This document shows, in pieces, positions 6,918 through 14,622 of a stretch of 18,928 bases of DNA (position 1 is its first letter; each line of letters starts with the position of its first letter). Below the pieces are notes generated by a model, which searched no databases, was not told the DNA's origin, and worked only from the letters and a program-made list of their open reading frames with translations. The DNA comes from CAYTQK01 sp964439745 (GTDB lineage: Bacteria > Desulfobacterota > Desulfobacteria > Desulfobacterales > Desulfosudaceae). The position numbers were made by a program, and so were the translations under genes. Location: contig CAYTQK010000023.1 in the NCBI GenBank assembly GCA_964439745.1, forward strand, positions 1 through 18,928. The letters run 5' to 3'.

Positions 6918-7514
6918 CTATTCCGGCAGGTGCCCCCGGGCCACGGCTTCTTCGATGGCCGCGGCGGCATAGTCCCACAGGTCGGCCGCCCCTTCGGCCA
7001 TGCACCGGTTCAGGCCGGTGACCTGGTCCTTTTTCACCCCGTGCTCCTGCCAGGATTTTCCTTGCGTAAACAGGTTGTGCAATAGCGGCTGCAACCGGTC
7101 CAGGGCGGCGGCAAAGCGGGCTTCGGCCGTCTGGCGGCCCTCGAACTCCTCCCACAGCGCCCGGAACTCTTCGGCCTGGTCGGCCGGCAGCAGCCGGAAG
7201 ATGCGGTCGGCCGCGGCTTCTTCCCGCTCGGCCTTGTCCTGCCGGGCCTGGTCGTCATAGGCAAAGGTGTCGCCGGCATCGATCTCCACCAGGTCATGGA
7301 GCAGCATCATGCGGATGACCCGGAACAGGTCCAGGCCGTCGGCGTTGGCATGCTCGGCCAGCACCATGGCCATGACGGCGATGTGCCAGGAGTGTTCGGC
7401 CGAGTTTTCAAACCGGCTGGTGTCGGTCAGGTAAGTCCGCCGGCCGATGGTCTTGAGCCGGTCGATCTCCAGGATAAAGTCGATCTGCTGCTGCAGGCGC
7501 TGGGAATTCATCAT
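6918..7514 (-). CDS. HD-domain hydrolase (HDDC2/YfbR-like, possible 5'-nucleotidase)
   Basis: The 198-residue soluble protein belongs to the HD phosphohydrolase group, and its layout matches the 5'-deoxynucleotidase-like HDDC2/YfbR branch. Metal-binding residues are visible: His41 in ENSAEHSWH, His73-Asp74 in LLHDLVEIDAGD, and Asp139 in ALDRLQPLLHN. Length fits the family (about 190-200). Two ATG codons are adjacent; GGAAAG lies a few bases upstream of both. The likely reaction is removal of phosphate from nucleoside monophosphates, but the substrate cannot be read from the sequence. It is transcribed toward the TIGR03545 gene, 30 bases away, and divergently from the DUF3783 gene. Confidence 0.88.
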   Translation of the reverse strand: MMNSQRLQQQIDFILEIDRLKTIGRRTYLTDTSRFENSAEHSWHIAVMAMVLAEHANADGLDLFRVIRMMLLHDLVEIDAGDTFAYDDQARQDKAEREEAAADRIFRLLPADQAEEFRALWEEFEGRQTAEARFAAALDRLQPLLHNLFTQGKSWQEHGVKKDQVTGLNRCMAEGAADLWDYAAAAIEEAVARGHLPE

Positions 7515-7580
7515 AACTTTCCTTTCCGGGTGTTCTCGTCGGAAGCGGCCGGCCGTCTTTCGTTGACAAACAAAGAATCT

Positions 7581-7609
7581 ATGATAGTAAAAGATTTAGC
7601 TGCGAACAA
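7581..7609 (-). promoter_or_regulatory. Candidate promoter of the HD-domain gene
   Basis: On the minus strand TTGTTC (7609-7604) and TATCAT (7586-7581) are 17 bases apart, about 65 bases upstream of the start codon. The -35 is weak. A plus-strand TTGACA at 7563-7568 may serve the divergent gene, although no good -10 follows it. Confidence 0.35.
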
Positions 7610-7636
7610 CCATCAAATGCAAGGCGGAGGCGAACC

Positions 7637-8077
7637 ATGAACGGGGGGACTTTTCAGAAAGTAGGGCAGTCGGAACAGCGTTTGTACGGTCCGCGGGCCA
7701 TGCTGGTGTGCGGTTTTGCACTGTCCGAACAGGAAGCTTTTGCAGATATGCTGGCCCGCCAGGGACTGGCGGACGTGGCCGTGATTGCTGCCGCGGCCGC
7801 AGAGGAAAACGAGCGGCTGGGCGATCTGCTGGCCCGGCCGGACCGGTCCGGCCGGGGGGCGGCGCCGGGCGCGGCGCGGGCCGTGATCATGGCCGGCATT
7901 ACCGAGCAGGAATTGCACCAGACCTTGTCCGCCTACCGGGAACTGGGCCTGGCCCGGCCCCTCTGGGCCACGCTGACGCCCCATTCCGAAAACTGGACCC
8001 TGGCCGAATTGCTGGCGGAACTGGCCGAGGAGCACCGGGCCATGGAGAAAAAGTCGGCCCGCACATCACAAAAATAA
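7637..8077 (+). CDS. DUF3783 domain-containing protein
   Basis: The 146-residue soluble protein has the DUF3783 pattern: YGPRAMLVCGFALSEQEAF at residues 17-35, an alternating beta/alpha core, a VIMAGITEQEL segment, and the C-terminal HSENWTLAELLAEL. The family is small, of unknown function, and seen mostly in anaerobes. GGCGGAGG (7623-7630) is a good ribosome site 6 bases before the ATG. The middle contains a low-complexity Ala/Gly/Arg stretch (about 66-82) that is probably a loose loop. The gene is divergent from the HD hydrolase and convergent with the TPR gene, 30 bases away, so it stands alone as a unit. Confidence 0.72.
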   Translation: MNGGTFQKVGQSEQRLYGPRAMLVCGFALSEQEAFADMLARQGLADVAVIAAAAAEENERLGDLLARPDRSGRGAAPGAARAVIMAGITEQELHQTLSAYRELGLARPLWATLTPHSENWTLAELLAELAEEHRAMEKKSARTSQK

Positions 8078-8107
8078 CCGCTTTTGGTTCGCCCGTTCCA
8101 TCGCGGG

Positions 8108-9310
8108 TTACTCTTCTTCGGGAAAATTTTTTTCCAGAAACTGCCGGGTCAACCGCTGCACGCAGATGTTTTCCGGCGCGTGATAAGGGTTGGCATAGGG
8201 ATCCATCTCCAGGATTTTTTCCAGCAGGTATCTGGCCTCGGTTTTCTTCCCCAGGTGATACTGCACCTCGGCCTTGGCGAAATGGGTGTACAGATAGGTG
8301 GGGTAGGCGATCACCGCCAGTTCCAGGCCGTTGATGATGGTCTCTATTTTGTAGCCGGCCAGGCCGAGCCCCTTTTCCGCCACCCAGCCGCCTTTTTCAA
8401 TGATGGTGGCCGTTGAAATCAGCGGTCCGCAGTAAAAATAGGTGGTGTTTTCGTTGGCGGTGAAAACCAGGGTGTTCATGATGGTATTGAGAGACCGGGC
8501 CTTGACAAAGAGATTGGCGTGCTGGATGGAACGGGACAGGTTCGGCTGTGGCAAGTAGTGGGCGGGAACGCTGTGGGAATCGATTTCCAGGGCTTTCTGC
8601 CCGTAGTCGTTCCCTTCCTGGAAATAGGGCCGGGCCGTCTCCGGATCGCCCTGGGAAAGATAATAATAGCCCAGGTAATAATCGCCGCGGGCCACCCAGG
8701 TCTGGGCCGTCAGGTTGTCCGGATGGGCGTCGGCCAGCTGGCGCAGGATGTCCACGGCCCGCTTGCCTTTTTCAATATCCTCGCGCTGATCCCAGTAGAT
8801 CAGGGCCTGGGAAAAGGCGGGCAGGTCCAGGTCGGGCAGGGCCCGGCCCACCGGTACCGGCAGGTGCCGGAGCAGCTTTTCGGCGTACGTGTCGGCGATA
8901 TAGTCGAGATCCGCGTAGGAGGTGACCGCGGTGAGGAGGAGCTTCATGGCGGTCATGTTGCCCGGATCCAGGGAGAGCAGCCGGGAGGCGTGGTCTTCAG
9001 ACTGTTTCAGGGACGCCTCCCGGTCCCGGCCGTGATAGCGGGACTTCAGGTAATAGGCCCGGGAGAGCCACAGGTGAACCGCGCTTTGATCCGGATGATC
9101 GGCTTCCAGCCGGTGAAGGACCGCCAGGATTTCATCGATGTTGTCGCCCTCCCAGTGCTCCTGCCACAGGACAGCGACCTCCTTCCAGCGCGGATCGTCC
9201 TCGGGCAGGGGAAACCGCATCTCCCAGGCATCTTCCGCAAAAGCGATGGCGGTGGTCAGCAGGAACAGAACAAGAACAGCGACGATTGTGGTCGCGAATT
9301 TTTGCATCAT
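8108..9310 (-). CDS. Exported tetratricopeptide-repeat protein (TatT-like)
   Basis: The 400-residue protein begins with a signal peptide (hydrophobic 5-23, cleavage probably after AFA25). The rest is helical repeats of TPR type, for example HLWLSRAYYLKSRY, LSLDPGNMTAMKLLL, DYYLGYYYLSQGDPETARPYF and AKAEVQYHLGKKTEARYLLEKILEMDP. The late part (YFYCGPLISTATIIEKGGW then LEMDP..APEN) recalls the TatT component of TRAP-associated lipoproteins, but there is no lipobox and no TRAP transporter genes are adjacent. I chose ATG 9310, where GGGGGG lies just upstream and the signal peptide begins; a longer in-frame start would bury the signal. It probably acts as a periplasmic protein-binding scaffold. The partner is unknown. 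Confidence 0.75.
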   Translation of the reverse strand: MMQKFATTIVAVLVLFLLTTAIAFAEDAWEMRFPLPEDDPRWKEVAVLWQEHWEGDNIDEILAVLHRLEADHPDQSAVHLWLSRAYYLKSRYHGRDREASLKQSEDHASRLLSLDPGNMTAMKLLLTAVTSYADLDYIADTYAEKLLRHLPVPVGRALPDLDLPAFSQALIYWDQREDIEKGKRAVDILRQLADAHPDNLTAQTWVARGDYYLGYYYLSQGDPETARPYFQEGNDYGQKALEIDSHSVPAHYLPQPNLSRSIQHANLFVKARSLNTIMNTLVFTANENTTYFYCGPLISTATIIEKGGWVAEKGLGLAGYKIETIINGLELAVIAYPTYLYTHFAKAEVQYHLGKKTEARYLLEKILEMDPYANPYHAPENICVQRLTRQFLEKNFPEEE

Positions 9311-9412
9311 GTCACCCCCCTGCCGATCCGGAATATGAATCCGGCCGGTTGCCGGACCGGCGCTGTTACATGGTAATGCCTCTGTTAAAAAGGTGGCCAA
9401 AATTGAAGGTTA

Positions 9413-9441
9413 ATGATATCAATGTGTACAGTCAAAAACAA
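9413..9441 (-). promoter_or_regulatory. Candidate promoter of the TPR gene
   Basis: On the minus strand TTGTTT (9441-9436) and TATCAT (9418-9413) are 17 bases apart. An overlapping alternative uses TTGACT with TAACCT. Both would start transcription about 100 bases upstream of the TPR start codon. Confidence 0.35.
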
Positions 9442-9531
9442 GCACTTATGCCGTTGACGGCAAAATTGCCGCGCCACCGGAGGATGCAGGCGCACCGGCG
9501 GAAACCATCATGGACTGGGAGGGAGAGGGAT

Positions 9532-9942
9532 ATGGGAAGACTGCTCGTGGCCTTTGTTTGTCTGCTGGGGCTGGCCGGGGGAGCCGTGGCCGGGCCGAAT
9601 TTTCACCCGGGGAACTGGGAAATCACCACCACCACGGAGATGGTCGGCATGCCCGGCATGAACGTGCCGGCCGCAACTCACCGGCAATGTATCCGTGAAG
9701 AGAACCTGGTGCCCCGCAGCGAAGGGGAAGCGCAGGAATGCAGCGTCAGCGATGTTGCCATCAGCGGCGACACGGTCTCCTGGAAAGTGGTCTGCTCCGG
9801 CCAAAATGGCAGCATGGAGGGGACCGGATCGGTCACGTACCGCGGCGAGACCATGTCCGGGACCATGGACCTGGTCATCCAGGGGGCGGACATGCGCGTG
9901 AAAAACACCATCCGTGGTCGGCGGATCGGAGATTGTAAGTAG
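9532..9942 (+). CDS. DUF3617 family periplasmic protein
   Basis: The 136-residue protein has a signal peptide with probable cleavage after AVA20. The mature part follows the DUF3617 pattern: HPGNWEITTTTEMVGMPGM near the start, then RQC, QECSVSD, SWKVVCSG, the GSVTYRGETMSG strand, and a closing GRRIGDCK. Four cysteines (53, 70, 88, 135) probably make two disulfides in the periplasm. Function is unknown for the family. The start at ATG 9532 is supported by GGGAGAGGG (9521-9529) and by the signal peptide. It is 23 bases ahead of the LysR gene and could share a transcript with it. Confidence 0.82.
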   Translation: MGRLLVAFVCLLGLAGGAVAGPNFHPGNWEITTTTEMVGMPGMNVPAATHRQCIREENLVPRSEGEAQECSVSDVAISGDTVSWKVVCSGQNGSMEGTGSVTYRGETMSGTMDLVIQGADMRVKNTIRGRRIGDCK

Positions 9943-9965
9943 CTTTTTTTGCGGGAAAATGAGTT

Positions 9966-10865
9966 ATGGTGGATTTGTGGCATTTGCGTATTTTCAAGCA
10001 GGTGGTGGACAGCCGCGGATTTTCCCGCGCCGCTGAGGCCATTCATCTGAGCCAGCCCACGGTCAGCAGTCATATCAAGGAGCTGGAGCGGCATTTTGAC
10101 TGCCGCCTGCTGGACCGGGTCGGCCGGACCACCCGGCCCACCGGGGCCGGTGAGCTGCTCTACGCTTACGTCGGGAAGCTGCTCAGCCTGTATGAAGAGA
10201 CGGAAACGGCCGTAGCCGAATTCCTGGGCACTATCCAGGGGCGGCTGACCGTGGGCGGCAGCACCATCCCGGCCGGGTATATTCTTCCCCGCCTGATCGG
10301 CGGATTTCTGGCCCGGTATGAAAATGTGCACATTTCCCTGGCCACCGGGGACAGCGCCCAGATTATCGCCGATATCCTGGACTACCGGCTGGAGTTGGGT
10401 GTGGTCGGCGTCCGTTCGACGCACCGTCAGATTAGGCAGCAGGAATTGATGCACGACGAGATGCGCCTGATCGTTCCCGCCGGCCACCCCTGGGCGAAAA
10501 AACGAGCCATTGATCTGGACCAGTTGAGCCGGACACCGTTTATTTCCCGGGAAAGCGGTTCCGGCACGCGGCAGTCCCTGGCCGCCAGCCTGGCCGCTGT
10601 CGACCGTGATATTGAGGATCTGCGGACGGTGGCGGAGTTCGGCAGCACCGCCGCTGTGATCCAGGGCATCAAGAACGAGGTGGGGGTATCTATCCTCTCC
10701 CCGCTGGCGGTGACCGACGAGCTGGCCGACGGATCGCTGCGGGCCCTGGCCGTGACCGGGCTGGATCTGTCCCGGTATTTTTACCTGACCACCCATCGTG
10801 GCCGGACGTCGTCGCCCCTGGGCGCGGCCTTTATCCGGTTTTTGGAAGAGCTGCCGACGGCCTGA
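9966..10865 (+). CDS. LysR-family regulator, selenium-metabolism-associated type
   Basis: The 299-residue protein has an N-terminal winged helix-turn-helix (FSRAAEAIHLSQPTVSSHIKEL, starting residue 19) and a substrate-binding-like effector domain from about residue 90 (GRLTVGGSTIPAGYILPRLI). The wording of several segments (LWHLRIF, GGSTIPAGYILPRLIGGF, MRLIVPAGHPWAKK, GVGVSILSPLAV) closely follows the LysR group described as associated with selenium metabolism in anaerobic bacteria and related to CysB/CysL-like proteins. That assignment is from recalled family style and needs a profile search. The ribosome site is weak. No selenium genes are visible nearby; the CDF transporter 63 bases downstream is the most likely local target or co-transcribed gene. 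Confidence 0.85.
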   Translation: MVDLWHLRIFKQVVDSRGFSRAAEAIHLSQPTVSSHIKELERHFDCRLLDRVGRTTRPTGAGELLYAYVGKLLSLYEETETAVAEFLGTIQGRLTVGGSTIPAGYILPRLIGGFLARYENVHISLATGDSAQIIADILDYRLELGVVGVRSTHRQIRQQELMHDEMRLIVPAGHPWAKKRAIDLDQLSRTPFISRESGSGTRQSLAASLAAVDRDIEDLRTVAEFGSTAAVIQGIKNEVGVSILSPLAVTDELADGSLRALAVTGLDLSRYFYLTTHRGRTSSPLGAAFIRFLEELPTA

Positions 10866-10928
10866 GGCATTCGTCCGCCGGCCGTGCCTTGCGTGCGACC
10901 CGGCAGCGGAGAAAAAAGGAGCCAGGAC

Positions 10929-12167
10929 ATGTCTGAAAATCAGATCGGCCAAGAGACCACAGACCAGGAAACCCGCCAGATTCAGAGGGTGATGCTGCTG
11001 GCCTTTCTGCTTAATCTTGTCCTGGCCGGCGTAAAAATCGCGCTGGCCGCCTTGTCCGGCAGCCTGGCCGTTACCGCCGGGGCGATTGATTCGTTGACCG
11101 ACTCCTTTGCCTCGGCGGCGGTCTGGCTGGGAGTGAAGCTTTCTGACCGGCAGTTCAAAAATTTTCCCCTGGGCCTGTACAAGATCGAAAATGTCATTTC
11201 CGTGGTGGTGGCTTTTTTTATCCTCCTGGTGGGGTACGAGATCGCGCGGCGGATTTTTTTCTCCCCTGTCCCGGCGCCGCCCCGGATCACGCTGATCGTG
11301 GTCGGGCTGATGGCCCTGTCCACGGTCGCCACCTTTTTGTTCGGCCAGTACGCCCTGCGCCTGGGTCGGAAGACCGAATCGCCTACCCTGCTGGCCGAAG
11401 GCCATCATCGCCGCGCGGACGTGCTTTCCTCGCTGGTGGTGCTGCTCTCGGTAACCCTTAATTATACCGGTATCCGGGTTTCCGTGTGGGGACTGGAGAT
11501 CGATCAGCTGGCCGCGGGTGTGGTCCTGGTCTTTATCGGCATTGCCGGGGTGCGGCTGCTGCCCGACGGCATGCGGGTCTTGCTGGATGCTTCCGTGGAT
11601 TATGAAACCCTGTCAACGGTCCGCAAGATCATAGCCGAGGAGCCGGTGGTCAGAGAAATCAAGTCGCTGGTGGGGCGCAACTCCGGCCGCTTCCGATTTC
11701 TCCAGGCCGATCTCGTCCTGCGGACCGAAGACCTGAACAAGGCTCATGACATCTGCAACCGGATCGAAGAGAAGATCCACGACCAGGTGCCGCATGTCGG
11801 ACGGGTCATGATTCATTATGAACCCATGTCCGCCCGCTACCGGCGGCTGGCCGTTCCCCTGGCCGATACCGGCCACACCGTCAGCGAACATTTTGGCCAG
11901 GCCCCGTATTTTGTCATTTTTACCCTGGACCGCCAGGAGCGACGGGTGCTGGAGAAGAAACTGGAGAAAAATCCCTACACCGAGATGGCCCAGGGCAAGG
12001 GCATCCGCGTGGCCGAATGGCTGATCTCCCTGGGGGTGGACAAACTCATCGTCAACTCGGACATCAAGCACAAGGGGCCGGGCTACGTTTTCGCCAATGC
12101 CGGCGTTCAACACCAGGTGGTGGCCACCGATGATTTATACCAGATTGAGCGTTCTTTGTTTGGGTAG
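10929..12167 (+). CDS. CDF cation efflux transporter fused to NifX/FeMo-cofactor-type domain
   Basis: The 412-residue protein joins two families. Residues about 18-215 are a cation diffusion facilitator with roughly six membrane spans. Metal-site residues match the FieF/YiiP pattern: Asp54 and Asp58 in AGAIDSLTDSFAS, and His160 and Asp164 in EGHHRRADVLSS. Residues about 220-300 match the cytoplasmic CDF dimer domain (HDICNRIEEKIH, ending VMIHYEP). Residues about 307-412 are an extra domain like NifX/NafY/NifB-C-terminal (RRLAVPLADTGHTVSEHFGQAPYF), which in nitrogenase proteins binds iron-molybdenum clusters. ATG 10929 has AAGGAG (10916-10921) 7 bases upstream. It probably exports divalent metal (zinc, iron or manganese), with the extra domain as a possible sensor. 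The metal is not determined. Confidence 0.88.
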   Translation: MSENQIGQETTDQETRQIQRVMLLAFLLNLVLAGVKIALAALSGSLAVTAGAIDSLTDSFASAAVWLGVKLSDRQFKNFPLGLYKIENVISVVVAFFILLVGYEIARRIFFSPVPAPPRITLIVVGLMALSTVATFLFGQYALRLGRKTESPTLLAEGHHRRADVLSSLVVLLSVTLNYTGIRVSVWGLEIDQLAAGVVLVFIGIAGVRLLPDGMRVLLDASVDYETLSTVRKIIAEEPVVREIKSLVGRNSGRFRFLQADLVLRTEDLNKAHDICNRIEEKIHDQVPHVGRVMIHYEPMSARYRRLAVPLADTGHTVSEHFGQAPYFVIFTLDRQERRVLEKKLEKNPYTEMAQGKGIRVAEWLISLGVDKLIVNSDIKHKGPGYVFANAGVQHQVVATDDLYQIERSLFG

Positions 12168-12349
12168 TTGCAGCCAGGTTGATTTTCCCCCGACCACGGC
12201 AGTTGCTTCTGGATCTCATTCGCCCCGGGTTGTTAAAATGCCTGCCAAACAATCGTCTTGATGACAACCTTCCGTTTTTATGTATTTACCTGGTTTTTAA
12301 CCCGGTTGCACCCCGGGTCGAAGGACAATCCGGGCAACCAAGAAAAAAC
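12168..12349 (+). other. Intergenic stretch before the tetR promoter
   Basis: No gene is recognised. A pair of 6-base arms, GGTTGC (12304-12309) and GCAACC (12334-12339), flanks CCGG repeats and could form a weak hairpin, but no T-run follows. The related CCGGGTT near 12224 and AACCCGG near 12299 may also pair. Confidence 0.35.
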
Positions 12350-12386
12350 TTGACATTCAAACGTATGTTTAATACGAATGTTTTAA
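12350..12386 (+). promoter_or_regulatory. tetR/efflux operon promoter with probable TetR operator
   Basis: TTGACA (12350-12355) is followed after 17 bases by a weak TACGAA -10. The same bases carry repeats typical of an operator: the direct repeat ACGTATGTTT (12361-12370) and ACGAATGTTT (12374-12383), and the inverted pair ACATTC (12353-12358) with GAATGT (12377-12382). Location just upstream of tetR suggests self-repression. Inference only. Confidence 0.5.
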
Positions 12387-12470
12387 ATATTTTTATATTC
12401 AAGTTTGTCCCATTTGCCCCGGTAGATGCGGTAAACTTTGAAACGCTTAATTGAAGCTATCTGTATTATC

Positions 12471-13112
12471 ATGACATCACCCACGGACAATACCCGGGAA
12501 CGGATTCTGGATCAGGCCGAACGGCTGTTTGCCGTCAAGGGATTCGAGACCGTCACCATCCGGGAGATCACCGGGGCCGCCCGCAGCAACCTGGCCGCCG
12601 TGAACTACTATTTCGGCAGCAAGCAGCAGCTTTACCTGACCGTGTTTCGGGAGCGCTGGCTGCGGCGCTCCCGGCGCGTCAACGAATATTTCCTGCGGCA
12701 GCTGACGGACAAGTCCCGGCCCGGCATTTCCGAGGTGGTCGAGGCCCTGGCCCGGGTGTTCCTGGAGGGCCCCCTGGATGATGAGGAGCGGCGCTGCCAC
12801 GCCCAGCTGATGCAGCAGGAGCTGGCGTCCCCGGGACCGGCGCTGGCCATGGTCCTGGAGGAAGTGATTCAGCCGTATCAGCGGCAACTGGCCGACCTGA
12901 TCCGGCCGCACCTGCCGCCGGGCACGGATGAAGAGCGCCTGCGCCTCTGCCTGCTGGGAATTCTCGGGATGACCCTCTATTTCGCGTTCGCGCGGCCGGC
13001 GGTTACCATGGTGACCGGCCGGGAATATACCCCCCAGTTCAAAAAAAGGCTTATCAAACATATTACCGGTTTTGCCGTCAGCGGACTGAACTTTCTGGAA
13101 GCGGAGCAATGA
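12471..13112 (+). CDS. TetR/AcrR-family transcriptional regulator (CerR-like C-terminus)
   Basis: The 213-residue protein has the TetR DNA-binding domain: TRERILDQAERLFAVKGFET (from residue 8) then VTIREITGAARSNLAAVNYYFGSKQQL, which contains the helix-turn-helix. The C-terminal half with its RCHAQLMQQELASPGPALA segment recalls the CerR/YbiH group, which commonly controls adjacent efflux genes. The ATG at 12471 has only a weak upstream ribosome site; an in-frame TTG at 12438 is possible but would add an atypical hydrophobic leader. The stop is 1 base before the outer-membrane factor gene, so it is the first gene of the efflux operon and probably represses it until a ligand binds. Confidence 0.9.
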   Translation: MTSPTDNTRERILDQAERLFAVKGFETVTIREITGAARSNLAAVNYYFGSKQQLYLTVFRERWLRRSRRVNEYFLRQLTDKSRPGISEVVEALARVFLEGPLDDEERRCHAQLMQQELASPGPALAMVLEEVIQPYQRQLADLIRPHLPPGTDEERLRLCLLGILGMTLYFAFARPAVTMVTGREYTPQFKKRLIKHITGFAVSGLNFLEAEQ

Positions 13113-13113
13113 T

Positions 13114-14622
13114 ATGAAAAACGGCTGGCCCCTGCCCCTGTTGATGAGTTTGCTTCTGACCGGGCTGGTCTTGTTGACCGGCTGCCCGGCGCTGGGCCCG
13201 GACTACCAGCGGCCCAATACCGGGGTAGACCTTCCGGAGCGGTTTGTCATGGACACCGCCGCATCGGACCGGCCCTACGCGCCGGAGCAATGGTGGCGGG
13301 AATTCGACGATCCCGCCCTGAACCGGGTGGTGGAGGCCGTCCTGGCGGGAAACCCGGACATTGAGCAGGCCGCCGCCAGCGTCCTGGAGGCGCGGGCCCT
13401 GGCCGGGCAGGCCCGGGCGGAGCGATTTCCCACCCTCGGCCTGGAAGCCAGTGCCGCGCGGCAGGTGCAGGGCTTCGTCGCTCCGCTCACCGGTGAAACC
13501 AATACCGTGGAAAGCGATGTCTACTCCCTGGCCCTGCCGGCTTCGTTTGAACTCGACCTGTGGGGGCGGCTGACCCGGGCCTCGCAGGCCGCCCGGGCGG
13601 ATCTGCTGGCCGCCGAGGCCAATCACCGGACCATCACCCACTCCCTGGTTGCCGAAGCCGTCAGCCAGCATTTCCGGGCGCGCTCCCTGGAGGCCCGCCT
13701 GGATCTACGCCGTCGCTTGACCCGGTCTTACCAGGATAATCTGGAGCTGGTCGAGGCCCGTTATCGCCGCGGGTTGGCCACGGTGCTGGACGTGCGGCAG
13801 GCCCGCCGGATCCTGGCCCAGGCGGAGGCGGAAATTCCCGGTCTGGAAGAGGCGCTGGGCCGGGCCCGCCAGAACCTGGAAGTGCTGCAGGGGAAATATC
13901 CCCGGGGAGCCGAGGCGTCACCGCTGACGCAAGACCCGTTCTCCCTGCCGCCGCCGATTCCGGCCGGCCTGCCGGCGGACCTGCTCAACCGGCGACCGGA
14001 TATTCAGGCGGCCGAAGCTTCCCTGGCGTCGGCCTGCGCCCGTATCGGCGTGGCCAAGGCCAACCGGTTTCCGCAGATTTCGCTGACCGGCGAATTCGGC
14101 TATACCAGCGACGAACTGGACCTGCTGCTGAAGCCGGAAAGCGAGCTCTGGAAAATCGGGGCCGGCCTGGTGCAGCCTTTGTTTGACGCCGGCCGGCGCA
14201 GAGCCGTGCAGCGGGCGGCCGAAGCCCGGTACCAGCAGCAGCTGGCAAAATACGCTAAAACCGTTTTAACGGCGCTGGCCGAGGTCGAGGGCGCCCTGTT
14301 GACCCGGGAGCAGGAGCTGGAGCGGCGGCGGCGGCTGGTGGCGTATTTCACCGAGGCCCAGGCCACCCTGGAAACGGCCCGGGACCGGTATGAACGGGGC
14401 CTGAGCAGTTATCTCAATGTCCTGGATGCCCAGCAGGCGGCTTTTCAGGCGGAATTGGGCCTGGTGGAGACGCAATATACCATTTATACCAACCGGGTCG
14501 CCCTGTACCGGGCCCTGGGCGGCGGCTGGGATGCCGCTTCAGCCAGGGCCGCCGAATCCGGGCGGGAACCTCATGATATCGAACAACCGGGGGATCAAAC
14601 AGGTGAGCATAATGAACCATAA
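13114..14622 (+). CDS. RND efflux outer-membrane lipoprotein, NodT/OprM family
   Basis: The 502-residue protein is the TolC-like exit channel of a tripartite pump. A lipoprotein signal ends in LTGC with Cys24 as the lipidated residue, followed by PALGPDYQRP, the usual start of NodT-type factors. Two outer-membrane efflux repeats follow (about 75-255 and 270-480), with hallmark segments such as SFELDLWGRLTRASQAARAD and LLNRRPDIQAAEASLASACARIGVAKANRFPQISLTG (first half from about 290). Trimers would form the beta-barrel and periplasmic tunnel. GGAG (13103-13106) lies 7 bases upstream of the ATG and within the end of tetR. The 3' end overlaps the fusion-protein gene by 11 bases. Confidence 0.93.
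   Translation: MKNGWPLPLLMSLLLTGLVLLTGCPALGPDYQRPNTGVDLPERFVMDTAASDRPYAPEQWWREFDDPALNRVVEAVLAGNPDIEQAAASVLEARALAGQARAERFPTLGLEASAARQVQGFVAPLTGETNTVESDVYSLALPASFELDLWGRLTRASQAARADLLAAEANHRTITHSLVAEAVSQHFRARSLEARLDLRRRLTRSYQDNLELVEARYRRGLATVLDVRQARRILAQAEAEIPGLEEALGRARQNLEVLQGKYPRGAEASPLTQDPFSLPPPIPAGLPADLLNRRPDIQAAEASLASACARIGVAKANRFPQISLTGEFGYTSDELDLLLKPESELWKIGAGLVQPLFDAGRRRAVQRAAEARYQQQLAKYAKTVLTALAEVEGALLTREQELERRRRLVAYFTEAQATLETARDRYERGLSSYLNVLDAQQAAFQAELGLVETQYTIYTNRVALYRALGGGWDAASARAAESGREPHDIEQPGDQTGEHNEP

Noticed and set aside
7563..7590. Plus-strand TTGACA as promoter of the DUF3783 gene
   Set aside because: No acceptable -10 box at 16-18 bases (best TAGTAA), so it is mentioned only as a possibility.
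8074..8110. Bidirectional terminator between the convergent DUF3783 and TPR genes
   Set aside because: TAACCGC and GCGGGTTA can pair only with a bulge and no T-run is close enough.
9458..9471. Short palindrome CGGCAAAATTGCCG upstream of the DUF3617 gene
   Set aside because: Arms of only 6 bases with no match to a known operator; could be chance in GC-rich DNA.
9678..11408. A 576-codon open frame on the minus strand
   Set aside because: It runs opposite the DUF3617, LysR and CDF genes, which have clear family motifs; its own translation has none.
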